NCBI GenBank assembly: GCA_016235425.1
Contig: JACRLC010000018.1
Span: 12,127 to 48,214, forward strand
Length of the DNA stretch: 36,088 bases
From: Chloroflexota bacterium
GTDB taxonomy: Bacteria; Chloroflexota; Anaerolineae; Anaerolineales; Villigracilaceae
Direction of reading: 5' to 3'
Position 1 is the first letter of the stretch; each line of letters starts with the position of its first letter. Positions 22,313-30,456 of this stretch are shown in pieces. The notes beneath the pieces were generated by a model. It saw only the letters and a list, made by a program, of their open reading frames with translations, did not search any database and was not told the DNA's origin. Made by a program: the position numbers and the translations under genes.

Positions 22313-24040
22313 CTATGCCTTTACGCCCGCTTCGACTTCGGTATGGTGCAGTTCGCGGCGGGTAGCCTGGGAGGGCCACAAGCCTTCGGGCTTGGCAAGC
22401 ATCATGATGATTAATGTTGCACCATAAAGCAGGAATCGGAACTCCGATACCTCTCGCAAAAGTTCAGGTAAACCGATCAAGGCGATAGCACCCACGATCA
22501 CGCCGGGGATGCTTCCCATTCCACCCACGATAATGAGGGACACAACGTTGATGGAGACGATTAATTGCATACTGGTGGCGAAGATGGATCCAATCAGGGT
22601 TGCGAAGATTGCGCCTCCCAGCCCTGCAAAGGCCGCGCCGAGCATGTAGGCCAGCAGTTTGGTCTGGATCAGGTTGACGCCGAGGGCTTCCGCCACATCT
22701 TCATCCTCGCGGATGGCCATCCATGCGCGGCCAAGTCGGGATTCGCGCAGCCGCCAGGCAACGAACGCAATGATGACGGCACTGACCACTGCGATGTAAT
22801 AAATGTCTTGTGGCTTTCCAAGTTCCAGTCCGTTGCACACGCGGGGCACATCCACTCTGATGAACGGGCCCAACGTTCCCAGACAAGGTTTTTGGATGCC
22901 GATGATTCCCTGTGGGCCGCCAAAAAATGGAGCAAGGAAGTCGGAGCCAGCCAGCAGACGGACGATTTCACCAAATCCGAGAGTGGCAATGGCGAGGTAG
23001 TCGCCGCGTATTCCAAGTACCGGCAGGCCGAGCATTGCGCCAGAGGCCATGGCCACCAACACGGCGATTGGGACCGCCACCCAGAATGGAATATGTTGCA
23101 GGCCGAATGCCCCGTAGGAAGTCAATAATCCGACCGTATAGGCGCCAATGGCATAAAAAGCCACAAATCCCAGATCGAGCAATCCCGCAAAGCCGAGGGT
23201 GATGTTGAGGCCAAGACCCATCAAGACGAACAATGCCACGGTTACGATCACTTGCGCAATGAATGGTCCTGAAACCTGAGGAAGGCCGAGGGCGACATAA
23301 GCGATGAGGGCGTAGACGATCACGCGCAGGGATAGACGGCCAGCTTTGGGAAGCCGGGTAACGCCTGCTTGTATGTCCTTGCCTTTATAACTCCACAGCA
23401 TTGAGACTGCGATAACGCCAAGAAAGAAAATAAGAGTACCTTCCAGCGTCAGACCTGTTTGACCGAAGAGATATTTAGCCGCTTTTGACATATCTGAACC
23501 CTGGTTAATCATAACCACGCGGAACAGGCCGGAGAAGAAAGCCATGAAGATCACAAAGACGAGAGCCTGAGTGATTGGGCGACGGAGTATTTGAGGTAGG
23601 AGCAGGGAGGCCGCGCCGAGAAGGCCGGCCACAGCGCCGATCAATGGCAGGATCCAGACGTTTCCCACGCCTTTATCTAAGGTGAGAACATCGTATAAAG
23701 TCGTGGTTGCATTCAGGAAGACAGCACGCAGGTTGACTTCCGCGCCGACAACCACGAGCAGGGCGAGCACGAGTCCCGTGAATAGGCCGGCCACGAGTCC
23801 CGCGACAAGGTTGGAAACGGGTTTGTTTTTTTCGAGCAGGCTGGAGGTGTGACGTGATGCAATGAAGCCGGCAGAAAACATGGCTGCCAGCAGAACAAAC
23901 TGTCCAAGTGTGATGAGTTTTTCGATCACATCGCGTTTACTGAATACCTCCACCATACCTACGAAACAGATGAATATCGCAACGACGCCGACGATCAATC
24001 CGGTCTTGACAGCACTCCAGAGGAAGTTTTCTTTTTTCAT
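22313..24040 (-). CDS. livM: Branched-chain amino-acid ABC transporter permease, LivM type, with N-terminal extension
   Basis: The 575-aa product has the LivM permease in its last ~330 residues, including GLGLNITLGFAGLLDLGFVAFYAIGAYTVG and the cytoplasmic EAA-like loop around AWMAIREDEDVAEALGVN, then ATLIGSIFATSM and VIVGAIALIGLPELLREV. Ahead of it lies an extra membrane block of about 240 residues with six or so hydrophobic segments, which is absent from classic LivM (about 320-420 aa). Its role is unknown. I take the ATG at 24040, where GAGAGGGTG precedes it; the LivH stop at 24054 lies a few bases upstream, so the genes are coupled. Confidence 0.9.
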   Translation of the reverse strand: MKKENFLWSAVKTGLIVGVVAIFICFVGMVEVFSKRDVIEKLITLGQFVLLAAMFSAGFIASRHTSSLLEKNKPVSNLVAGLVAGLFTGLVLALLVVVGAEVNLRAVFLNATTTLYDVLTLDKGVGNVWILPLIGAVAGLLGAASLLLPQILRRPITQALVFVIFMAFFSGLFRVVMINQGSDMSKAAKYLFGQTGLTLEGTLIFFLGVIAVSMLWSYKGKDIQAGVTRLPKAGRLSLRVIVYALIAYVALGLPQVSGPFIAQVIVTVALFVLMGLGLNITLGFAGLLDLGFVAFYAIGAYTVGLLTSYGAFGLQHIPFWVAVPIAVLVAMASGAMLGLPVLGIRGDYLAIATLGFGEIVRLLAGSDFLAPFFGGPQGIIGIQKPCLGTLGPFIRVDVPRVCNGLELGKPQDIYYIAVVSAVIIAFVAWRLRESRLGRAWMAIREDEDVAEALGVNLIQTKLLAYMLGAAFAGLGGAIFATLIGSIFATSMQLIVSINVVSLIIVGGMGSIPGVIVGAIALIGLPELLREVSEFRFLLYGATLIIMMLAKPEGLWPSQATRRELHHTEVEAGVKA

Positions 24041-24053
24041 ATTCTTCACCCTC

Positions 24054-25121
24054 TCAGGCTTTCTTGGTTGTAATGCGCTCGCCAAGAATGCCCGATGGAC
24101 GGAACAGGAGGATCATGACGAGCATGGTGTAGGCAATGGCATCCTTGAGTTGGTAAGGACGGGTAATTCCTAGACCTTCAAGGAAGAGTGATGGGCCGAC
24201 CGATTCGAAAATGCCAAGCACGAGTCCTCCCACCATGGCGCCCGGTATGTTGCCGATGCCTCCGAGCACCGCGGCTGTGAAGGCCTTGATGCCCGGGGTG
24301 AAGCCCATGAAGAAGCCAACCTGGCGGAAGATGAGCGAATAGAGCACGCCGGCTGCGCCGGCCATGGCGGCACCCAATGCAAATGTCGAGACGATGATGC
24401 GATTAACATCAATACCCATCAGGGCAGCTGTGTCCTTGCTTTCGGAAACGGCGCGCATGGCCTTGCCGACCTTGGTGAACATGACGATGGAGTAAAGGAT
24501 TGCCATCATGATAAAGGCGGCAACCGCAACGACGACCTGAACTTTGAGAATGCCTATACCCAGAATATCCCATTCGCCCTCGAGAGCTTTGATGGGTGGG
24601 TAGGCGTACACGCCGGGGCCGAAGAACCCGCGAAAGGCATATTCCAAAAAGAAGGAAGCGCCGATGGCGCTGATGAGGGGCACGAGACGCGGCGCTCCAC
24701 GCAAGGGGCGATAGGCGATGCGCTCGACGAGCATGGCAATCCCCCCAGCCACGATCATGGCAAACAGGATTGGGATCAGAAGGCCAAGGATGGGGTAGCT
24801 GTCAATGAAGCCGGTACCATTCATCCAGGTTGCGAGAAAATAGGCGGCGAATGCCCCGGTCATGAAGATGTCGCCATGGGCGAAATTTATCATGCGCAGG
24901 ATACCATAAACCATTGTGTATCCCAGGGCGATTAGGGCGTAAATGCTCCCTTGTGAAATGCCGAAAACTACGAAATCAATCCATTGCTCGCTGGTATATT
25001 TGCCGGCACGGATTGTGGCAATGGTACCTATGAGAATGGCTGCGACCAACAGTATGCGGAACCCCCATAAAACACCACTGACCGCTAGGTCCAACAATCG
25101 TTCACCGGGACTTGTGCGCAT
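24054..25121 (-). CDS. livH: Branched-chain amino-acid ABC transporter permease, LivH type
   Basis: The 355-aa product is the LivH permease: an N-terminal membrane region, then GSIYALIALGYTMVYGILRMINFAHGD, the EAA-like cytoplasmic loop GKAMRAVSESKDTAALMGIDVNRI, and a C-terminal GIGNIPGAMVGGLVLGIFES segment. These phrases are the hallmarks of this subunit. It spans the membrane with LivM to move the amino acid. I start at the ATG at 25121, which has TTAGGAG seven bases upstream; the longer frame to 25181 would run through the hairpin in the upstream gap and has no start signal. Confidence 0.93.
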   Translation of the reverse strand: MRTSPGERLLDLAVSGVLWGFRILLVAAILIGTIATIRAGKYTSEQWIDFVVFGISQGSIYALIALGYTMVYGILRMINFAHGDIFMTGAFAAYFLATWMNGTGFIDSYPILGLLIPILFAMIVAGGIAMLVERIAYRPLRGAPRLVPLISAIGASFFLEYAFRGFFGPGVYAYPPIKALEGEWDILGIGILKVQVVVAVAAFIMMAILYSIVMFTKVGKAMRAVSESKDTAALMGIDVNRIIVSTFALGAAMAGAAGVLYSLIFRQVGFFMGFTPGIKAFTAAVLGGIGNIPGAMVGGLVLGIFESVGPSLFLEGLGITRPYQLKDAIAYTMLVMILLFRPSGILGERITTKKA

Positions 25122-25149
25122 GGGCTGTCTCCTAACGAAGAGAGTGTGA

Positions 25150-25179
25150 GGAGGGGGCAGGTATTTGCCTGCCCCCTCC
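25150..25179 (-). terminator. GC-rich hairpin between the binding-protein gene and livH
   Basis: GGAGGGGGCAGG (25150-25161) and its perfect 12-bp reverse complement (25168-25179) enclose a TATTTG loop, 25 bases past the binding-protein stop. It is followed on the minus strand by TCACACTC with no T-run. In ABC-transporter operons such hairpins commonly protect the upstream mRNA or cause partial termination, giving more binding protein than permease. Confidence 0.6.
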
Positions 25180-25204
25180 ATCTTGCCTTACTGAACGTAC
25201 AGGT

Positions 25205-26521
25205 TTACGGATAGATCTTCTTCGGATTCGGATTGGCTGTATCCGCCGGGTTCCAGGAAGCGGGATCAGAGTTCACAATCTGGTACACAGCGATGACGGG
25301 TGCGCCGCAGTCACCAGATGGGGAGCACGAGAGTGTACCGGTGATGCCTTGGAAGTCCTTGGTGGCATAGATAGCATCGCGGAGAGCCTGGCGCGGAACG
25401 TAAATTGTACCGTCCGCTTCTACAACAGCAACTTTCTCCAGAGCCGCAAAGAGGATGTTGGCGGCATCATATGCATGAGCGTGGAAAGTGGAGAGTGTTG
25501 AACCGCCATATTTGGCTTCGTGCTTCGCGATGAAACCGGCATAATCTCCAGTAAAGGCGCTGAAATCCGGGCTGGAAAGATACATGCCCTCAGTATTCGG
25601 GCCGCCGCCTTTGAGCAGGTCAGCTGTAAAGATGCCGTCCGAACCAGCCAACGCCACAGTCTCAAGGCCGGCAACATCGCGAACCTGAGCGGTAACGTAA
25701 CCGCCCACGGCAACGAAGACCGGGTAGTAGAGGAATTCCGGTTGGGCCGCGGCAATGGTCGTAAGCACAGGTTTCATGTCAGTGGCGTCTTTAGCAACAG
25801 CTTCCTGGGCGACGATTTCGCCTCCAAGAGCAATGAAGTTGTCTGCGAAGACCTGCTGAAGAGCCTGGGCATAGGATGAACCATCGTGGAGAGTCGCGGC
25901 CTTGCGGGCTCCAAGAACATTATACGCAAACTCGGCAACAGCCTTACCCTGGAACGCATCGCTGTGGGCGGTGCGGAGGTAGCCGGCATAGTCAGGACCG
26001 CGAGCGGGGTCGCTCAACACCGGGCGTGTATTCGACGGAGAGATGGTGGTCAGGCCGGCGTTGGTGAGCGTGGCAATGCCACCGACGGTTTCGTCGGAAC
26101 AGCTTGAGCCGATCAAGCCCACAATGGAGGTGTCAGTCGCGAGCTTGGTCGCGGCAGTGGCGCCACCTTCAGGGGTGCATCCTGCATCTTCAGTGGTCAG
26201 AAGGATGTCGTGATCGAGAATCTTGCCGCCTTTATCGTCAATGGCGATTTCGACACCACGCTTGGAGTCTTCACCAAGAGAGCTGTCAGGGCCGGAGAGC
26301 ACACCCCAGTAGGCGATGTGAACGGGTTCATCCGGGGCGATCGTGACGCATCCGAGCGCGTCAGTGCATTCATAGGCGGCGGCGGGCGCTTCGGTAGCCG
26401 GGGCCTCAGTGGCGGGGGCTTCCGTAGCGACGGGAGCTTCGGTAGCAGGTGTACCGCAGGCCGCAAGGGCCATGCTGGCGATAACAAGCACCGAAAGCAA
26501 AGCGAGCAAACGCTTAGTCAT
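25205..26521 (-). CDS. livK: Amino-acid ABC transporter substrate-binding lipoprotein (first copy)
   Basis: The 438-aa product is a Leu/Ile/Val-type binding protein with a lipobox ending LAAC (Cys at residue 22), followed by a TEAP-type linker (about residues 27-48) that holds it off the membrane, a feature common in Chloroflexota. The mature part contains YECTDALGCVTIAP, AYWGVLSGPDS, and near the C-terminus YVPRQALRDAIYATKDFQG and CSPSGDC, both shared with the second copy at 17083-18261. Three Cys residues sit in the YEC..GC and CSPSGDC segments and may form disulfides. GGAGGAG lies five bases before the ATG. It heads the transporter operon, with a promoter at 26733-26761. Confidence 0.9.
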   Translation of the reverse strand: MTKRLLALLSVLVIASMALAACGTPATEAPVATEAPATEAPATEAPAAAYECTDALGCVTIAPDEPVHIAYWGVLSGPDSSLGEDSKRGVEIAIDDKGGKILDHDILLTTEDAGCTPEGGATAATKLATDTSIVGLIGSSCSDETVGGIATLTNAGLTTISPSNTRPVLSDPARGPDYAGYLRTAHSDAFQGKAVAEFAYNVLGARKAATLHDGSSYAQALQQVFADNFIALGGEIVAQEAVAKDATDMKPVLTTIAAAQPEFLYYPVFVAVGGYVTAQVRDVAGLETVALAGSDGIFTADLLKGGGPNTEGMYLSSPDFSAFTGDYAGFIAKHEAKYGGSTLSTFHAHAYDAANILFAALEKVAVVEADGTIYVPRQALRDAIYATKDFQGITGTLSCSPSGDCGAPVIAVYQIVNSDPASWNPADTANPNPKKIYP

Positions 26522-26610
26522 TTCTTACTCCTCCGAATTATGGTTACGTGAATTTCCCGCAAAAATGCGGGTGTGCAACAACCAGGCTGACAACGCTCTT
26601 CTTTGTCGGC

Positions 26611-26622
26611 CTCACCTCCTTT
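26611..26622 (-). promoter_or_regulatory. Strong ribosome-binding-like sequence without an obvious gene
   Basis: AAAGGAGGTGAG lies in the leader of the binding-protein gene, with no start codon at a normal distance. The nearest in-frame TTG is about 17 bases away and could begin a 22-codon frame that ends at the TAA inside the next ribosome binding site. A leader peptide is possible but poorly supported. Confidence 0.3.
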
Positions 26623-26732
26623 GGGCGAAGTTTTTATCTTCCTTATTAAGATAAAGCCCGAGAAAAATCCCAGCATGGAGTTTCTCGAGGCTAATAAGAA
26701 AGGAACGCTAAATCGGAATTGTAATTTGTTAA

Positions 26733-26761
26733 ATGGTAAATCGAATTGGTGTATTGGTCAA
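26733..26761 (-). promoter_or_regulatory. Sigma70-type promoter of the transporter operon
   Basis: TTGACC (26761-26756) and TACCAT (26738-26733) on the minus strand are separated by 17 bases. It would give a leader of about 200 bases before the binding-protein ATG at 26521. The region between holds several hairpin-forming words (for example CCCGCATTTTTGCGGG near 26555-26571). Confidence 0.4.
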
Positions 26762-26782
26762 GTATCAGTGTATAGACTTTTA

Positions 26783-27274
26783 TCATTTTTTGTCTTGCGG
26801 CTTATATAACAGCTGCTCACGAATACGCAGATCGGTGTTGCGGATTTTCATGGCGAGGTCCGCGGCGAGATTATACATCAGACGGTACCCCAATTGCGGG
26901 TACGTTTCACATAGCATAATCAGCTTGTCGCGCGGAATGATCAGCAGGCGGGTATCTTTTTGGGCGGCGCGGGCGGAAGCGGACCGAAGTCCTTCGTCCA
27001 CCAATGCGACCTCACCAAATGACTGGCCGCGGCGCAGACGGGCCACCGGCGCTTCATTCTCGGCTTCACTGCCTGTCACGCCTGGATTGATCAAAATATC
27101 CACTTCCCCTTGAGCGATGATATAGAGTTCCTTGCTGCTGCTGTTCTCGCGGAAGACGGTATCCCCTGCATTGAAAATAATTTCCTGACAAAGGTTAGCC
27201 ACCAACTCCAATTGAGTGGGAGTAAATTGGTAAAAGATGTCGCTTTGTTTTAGGAAGTTGACAAGCGCAGGCAT
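26783..27274 (-). CDS. Cyclic-nucleotide-binding domain protein
   Basis: The 163-aa product is a single cNMP-binding domain (CRP/PKA-R type) covering about residues 10-135. Its phosphate-binding cassette reads SFGEVALVDEGLRSASARA, with the Glu and Arg that bind the cyclic nucleotide ribose and phosphate, preceded by GEVDILINPG. There is no helix-turn-helix, kinase, channel or transporter domain, so it is not a CRP-type regulator of DNA. The C-terminal helix (LGYRLMYNLAADLAMKIRNT) resembles the lid helix. It may regulate by protein contact. An AAGGA site precedes the ATG. It lies upstream of the transporter promoter and is probably not part of that operon. Confidence 0.85.
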   Translation of the reverse strand: MPALVNFLKQSDIFYQFTPTQLELVANLCQEIIFNAGDTVFRENSSSKELYIIAQGEVDILINPGVTGSEAENEAPVARLRRGQSFGEVALVDEGLRSASARAAQKDTRLLIIPRDKLIMLCETYPQLGYRLMYNLAADLAMKIRNTDLRIREQLLYKPQDKK

Positions 27275-27329
27275 ATGGAATTCCTTGCTGAAAGTTTAGC
27301 ATACTCGAGGATGAAGCGCAACGGTTTTC

Positions 27330-28763
27330 CTATGGATAGGTCTGATTTAGCCAATCGAGCGGGTCTACCTGAATGCCATTAACCCATAATTCCCAATGGA
27401 GATGCGGACCCGTAACGCGCCCGGTGCCTCCAATTTTGCCAATCAACGCACCTGTGTCTACAACTTGACCCGCTGTAACATAGCTTTCTTCCTGGTGCCA
27501 GAACCCGCTATAAATACCCCAACCATGGTCAATGATCGTTGCATTGCCGCGCACAGTGAGTGGGCCGCTAAAAACCACTGTCCCAGGTGCGGGGGCGTAA
27601 ATATCATAGGGGTTTGCTTCTGAGCAAATGCCATAATCCACTCCAGAATGAAAACCATTGAGTGTTATATCTGTTCCCTGTCCGTAGTAAGTGCGGCGAA
27701 TCCCGAACCAGTCTTTGATGCAGTACGGTAAAGCAACGGGAATATTAAATACTCCCTGCCAGTTCTTGGTCGTAGTGGTTGTAGAAATGATGGAGATGAT
27801 TTGCTGATTTTCGGGCTCGGTTACACTGGGATCAAGCGTTTCGGAAGGGACGGAGATTGAAATATCGTCATAGTAGCCCGAAACGATCAGCAGCATCTGC
27901 TCAAAGGATTGTTTTGTTCCATCTGAAAGAGTGGCATCAATCCGCAAGGGATAAACGCCCGGGTCCAGTAAGGCATGGACACCTTGAAGTGCAACTTGTG
28001 TACCATCCTCCATTGGAAAAAAATGCAATTCATGATCAACGAGAATGCCGCTGAGCGTTACGCCAGGGATGGTTTTGACTTTGATCACGCCAGTCCCGCC
28101 CTGCTTGATGGGGAGGTCGCGGATCTCCGCGCTAACGAAAGCCGATGGCAGGCCGCTTGCTGTCTGTTCTCCATTTCCTCCCGGAGCGAAGAGCGTGTCA
28201 CCGGGCAGGCCGTCCCATGAACCGTTTAGGGCGTTGATGTTTGTAAGAGTCCATACGTCAGTATTTTGCTTGACGGCCGTCTCCAAAAGCGACTCGCCTG
28301 AGCCGGGTGTGATTCTTGTGTTTAGGTTGGCGTCCCCCTCCTGCGCGGGGATGATCATGCTTACGCCTACATAAAACTCACTTGGACTTACAACGTGGTT
28401 GAGCTTGCGGAAAATGTCACCGGGGACTTGTGTGCGCCTCGTGAGACTGCGGTACGAATCGCCAAAGTTGATGACCTCCGTTTCGAGAACGCCGGTAATT
28501 CCCTCCAGGCCCGGGATGACCAGTTGTTGCCCCGCTGAGAGCACATTTGGATCGGTGATGCCATTTGCTTCCATTAATTCATTCAGTGAAATATCAAATC
28601 TTGCCGCGATGGACGAGAGGCTGTCGCCCGGTTGGACGATATAAACCGGCCCATCGCTTTGCGCTGCGACGGGATTAAATGAAAGGATGGCCGCCGAAAA
28701 CAGGGCTAGAATGAGGATGGCGTTTTTAGCCATGTTTGAATTCAACTTTGTCACCAATTTCAT
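27330..28763 (-). CDS. LysM-M23 peptidoglycan hydrolase (secreted)
   Basis: The product is about 477 aa: a signal peptide (about residues 12-34, AAILSFNPVAAQ), a clear LysM module (VYIVQPGDSLSSIAARFDIS, with LSAGQQLVIPG), two more LysM-like modules with degenerate cores, a beta-rich middle, and a C-terminal M23 metalloendopeptidase domain. The zinc site is complete: FHSGVDYG (His and Asp) and GPHLHWEL (HxH). M23 enzymes cleave murein cross-links, and LysM binds glycan, so it acts in the cell wall. I place the start at 28763 (GGGGAG three bases upstream) but 28733, which overlaps the previous stop (ATGGCTAA), is also possible. It is translated downstream of the DUF192 gene. Confidence 0.85.
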   Translation of the reverse strand: MKLVTKLNSNMAKNAILILALFSAAILSFNPVAAQSDGPVYIVQPGDSLSSIAARFDISLNELMEANGITDPNVLSAGQQLVIPGLEGITGVLETEVINFGDSYRSLTRRTQVPGDIFRKLNHVVSPSEFYVGVSMIIPAQEGDANLNTRITPGSGESLLETAVKQNTDVWTLTNINALNGSWDGLPGDTLFAPGGNGEQTASGLPSAFVSAEIRDLPIKQGGTGVIKVKTIPGVTLSGILVDHELHFFPMEDGTQVALQGVHALLDPGVYPLRIDATLSDGTKQSFEQMLLIVSGYYDDISISVPSETLDPSVTEPENQQIISIISTTTTTKNWQGVFNIPVALPYCIKDWFGIRRTYYGQGTDITLNGFHSGVDYGICSEANPYDIYAPAPGTVVFSGPLTVRGNATIIDHGWGIYSGFWHQEESYVTAGQVVDTGALIGKIGGTGRVTGPHLHWELWVNGIQVDPLDWLNQTYP

Positions 28764-29097
28764 AATCTCCCCATCGGTCGGGATGGATTTCGAGAGTGTA
28801 TCTTGCTTCTGCTTTTGGAAAGTAGGCCGGATGCCACGATTTGGCGATGACCTTGTCAACGACCGTCATCCCGGAGTTGATCCAGATAACGGCCAGGTCA
28901 AAGTTGACGAAGAGCATGTGGATGGAAGTGTCGAGGCGGGAATCACGCTTTTCGACCAGAAGCAGGCCCTCGTCACGCGGGAGGCGGGGGCGGAACATCA
29001 GTCCGCGTAATCGGCAAAGGAATGAATCGCAGTATCCCACGCGGATGGGTGGGTCAATCCTTCTGTTCAGGTTTTGTACGATAACGGGATGTGGCAT
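28726..29097 (-). CDS. DUF192 family protein
   Basis: The 123-aa product matches DUF192: RLRGLMFRPRLPRDEGLLLV, the conserved HMLFVNFDLAVIWIN core and a terminal EIGDKVEF strand. DUF192 proteins are small and mostly of unknown role; some are fused to or near envelope proteins. There is no signal peptide, although many relatives are secreted. No strong ribosome binding site precedes the ATG; it lies just past the terminator-like hairpin of the response regulator. Its 3' end overlaps the start of the LysM-M23 gene, so the two are probably coupled. Confidence 0.8.
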   Translation of the reverse strand: MPHPVIVQNLNRRIDPPIRVGYCDSFLCRLRGLMFRPRLPRDEGLLLVEKRDSRLDTSIHMLFVNFDLAVIWINSGMTVVDKVIAKSWHPAYFPKAEARYTLEIHPDRWGDYEIGDKVEFKHG

Positions 29098-29104
29098 TGT
29101 CTAA

Positions 29105-29140
29105 TTGAAAAATGGGGCGGCTCTTTTTTGAAGCCGCCCC
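29105..29140 (-). terminator. Intrinsic terminator after the response regulator
   Basis: On the minus strand GGGGCGGCT (29140-29132) and AGCCGCCCC (29122-29114) form a perfect 9-bp stem with a 9-base loop, followed by ATTTTTC. It is immediately downstream of the response-regulator stop at 29159 and about 8 bases before the DUF192 start. Confidence 0.85.
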
Positions 29141-29158
29141 GTTCAGTAAACCGATTTT

Positions 29159-29542
29159 TCAAGACTCAAAAATTTTTTCCACGCTGTTGAGCAATTCCTG
29201 CGGGCTGAAAGGTTTGGCGATGTAATCATCCACCTTGGCGATGTGCAGGCCGAGCACTTTATCAATGTTTTGCGCTTTGGCCGTTACAACAATGACGGGG
29301 ATGCCGCGGGTGGCTTCGTCCGCTTTCATTTGCTGGTATACTTCCCAACCGTCCATATCCGGCATCATGAGATCAAGGAGCACGAGATCGGGATGAGTCT
29401 CGCGGATCATCTTTAATCCTTCCATGCCGCCAGTCGCGCCATGCACATCGAACCCGCGACGACCTAGAATGAGCCGGATCAAATCGATCATCTCCGGTTC
29501 ATCTTCAATACAAAGAATGCGTTTGACATTTTTGTCACTCAT
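29159..29542 (-). CDS. Stand-alone response regulator (receiver domain only)
   Basis: The 127-aa product is a single CheY-like receiver. The acidic pair is at residues 13-14 (CIEDEPE), the phosphoacceptor is Asp57 in LVLLDLMMPDMDGW, the conserved Thr is in VIVVTAKAQ and the conserved Lys is in YIAKPFSPQE. No output domain is attached. It is likely to relay signals to another protein by contact. A GGTGG site is near the ATG. It is divergent from the exonuclease gene, with 50 bases between the two starts, and no histidine kinase is adjacent. Confidence 0.9.
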   Translation of the reverse strand: MSDKNVKRILCIEDEPEMIDLIRLILGRRGFDVHGATGGMEGLKMIRETHPDLVLLDLMMPDMDGWEVYQQMKADEATRGIPVIVVTAKAQNIDKVLGLHIAKVDDYIAKPFSPQELLNSVEKIFES

Positions 29543-29592
29543 GCTTCCACCTACCCGAAAACAAGTTTACCATAAAAGCCCTTCGACCAATT

Positions 29593-30357
29593 ATGAAAAT
29601 CATTACGTGGAATGTAAACGGGATTCGCGCGGCATTGAATAAAAGTGCGCTTGATTGGGCGTTTGCTCAATCGCCGGACGTATTATGCCTCCAGGAATTG
29701 AAGGCCCGTGAAGATCAATTGAAGGACGAACAGCGCGGGAGACTGCGATTGCCTTATTTGTGGAATGCGGCAATGCGCCCCGGTTATAGCGGTGTGGCAA
29801 CATTTTATCAGGATGAAGCGATGGACGCGCAGTTTGGAATGGCCGCCCCGAAATTTGACGTGGAAGGCCGCATCATTCAGACGCTTCATCCTGGTTTCCG
29901 TTTAATGAACATTTACTTTCCGAACGGCCAACGCGGCAAGGACCGCGTGGATTATAAGCTCGAGTTCTATTCCCATTTGCTTGACTTGTGCGATGAGCTC
30001 CACAAGAAGGGCGAAAACATCGTCATCGCCGGCGACTTCAACACCGCCCACATGCCCATTGACTTGAAGAACCCGAAGGCGAATGAAATGACCTCCGGTT
30101 TTTTGCTTGAGGAACGCCAGTGCGTCCAGAAATTTCTCGATCATGGTTTCGCGGATATTTATCGCCGTCTCTATCCTGACAGGGTGCAATACACATGGTG
30201 GACGTATCGTTTTACTGCACGCGCCCGCGGCGTTGGCTGGCGAATTGACTATTTTCTGGTTTCCGAAGCGCTTGTACCGCTCGTACGGGATGCGATCATT
30301 CACGAGGATGTGCCTGGCTCGGATCATTGCCCTGTGGAACTTCTACTTGAACTCTGA
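29593..30357 (+). CDS. xthA: Exodeoxyribonuclease III
   Basis: The 254-aa product begins MKIITWNVNGIRAA, typical of the family, and contains the ordered catalytic residues: LCLQELKA (Glu), NIYFPNGQRG, VIAGDFNTAHMPID (Asp and Asn), WWTYRFTARARGVGWRIDYFLVS and the C-terminal SDHCPV (Asp-His). It cleaves DNA at AP sites and removes 3' blocks in base excision repair. Its length matches the Xth/ExoA group. The gene is divergent from the response regulator and is followed by the FtsH promoter region. No clear ribosome binding site is visible at the ATG. Confidence 0.93.
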   Translation: MKIITWNVNGIRAALNKSALDWAFAQSPDVLCLQELKAREDQLKDEQRGRLRLPYLWNAAMRPGYSGVATFYQDEAMDAQFGMAAPKFDVEGRIIQTLHPGFRLMNIYFPNGQRGKDRVDYKLEFYSHLLDLCDELHKKGENIVIAGDFNTAHMPIDLKNPKANEMTSGFLLEERQCVQKFLDHGFADIYRRLYPDRVQYTWWTYRFTARARGVGWRIDYFLVSEALVPLVRDAIIHEDVPGSDHCPVELLLEL

Positions 30358-30401
30358 CAGGCTTTTGGCTTTATTAGAAAATCATATAAAAAATCCCCCT
30401 T

Positions 30402-30433
30402 TTGAGGCGTCTAAAGGGGTGACTTGGTATAAT
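30402..30433 (+). promoter_or_regulatory. Extended -10 promoter of ftsH
   Basis: TGGTATAAT (30425-30433) is an extended -10 element. A TTGAGG hexamer lies 20 bases upstream (30402-30407), which is too far for an ordinary -35, so the extended -10 is the main signal. Transcription would start near 30440, leaving a leader of only about 17 bases before the GTG at 30457. Confidence 0.6.
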
Positions 30434-30456
30434 GTAATGAAATTTTGGAGGATTCC

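Noticed and set aside
26380-26450. Tandem DNA repeat near the start of the binding-protein gene
   Set aside because: It encodes the TEAP-type linker after the lipobox.
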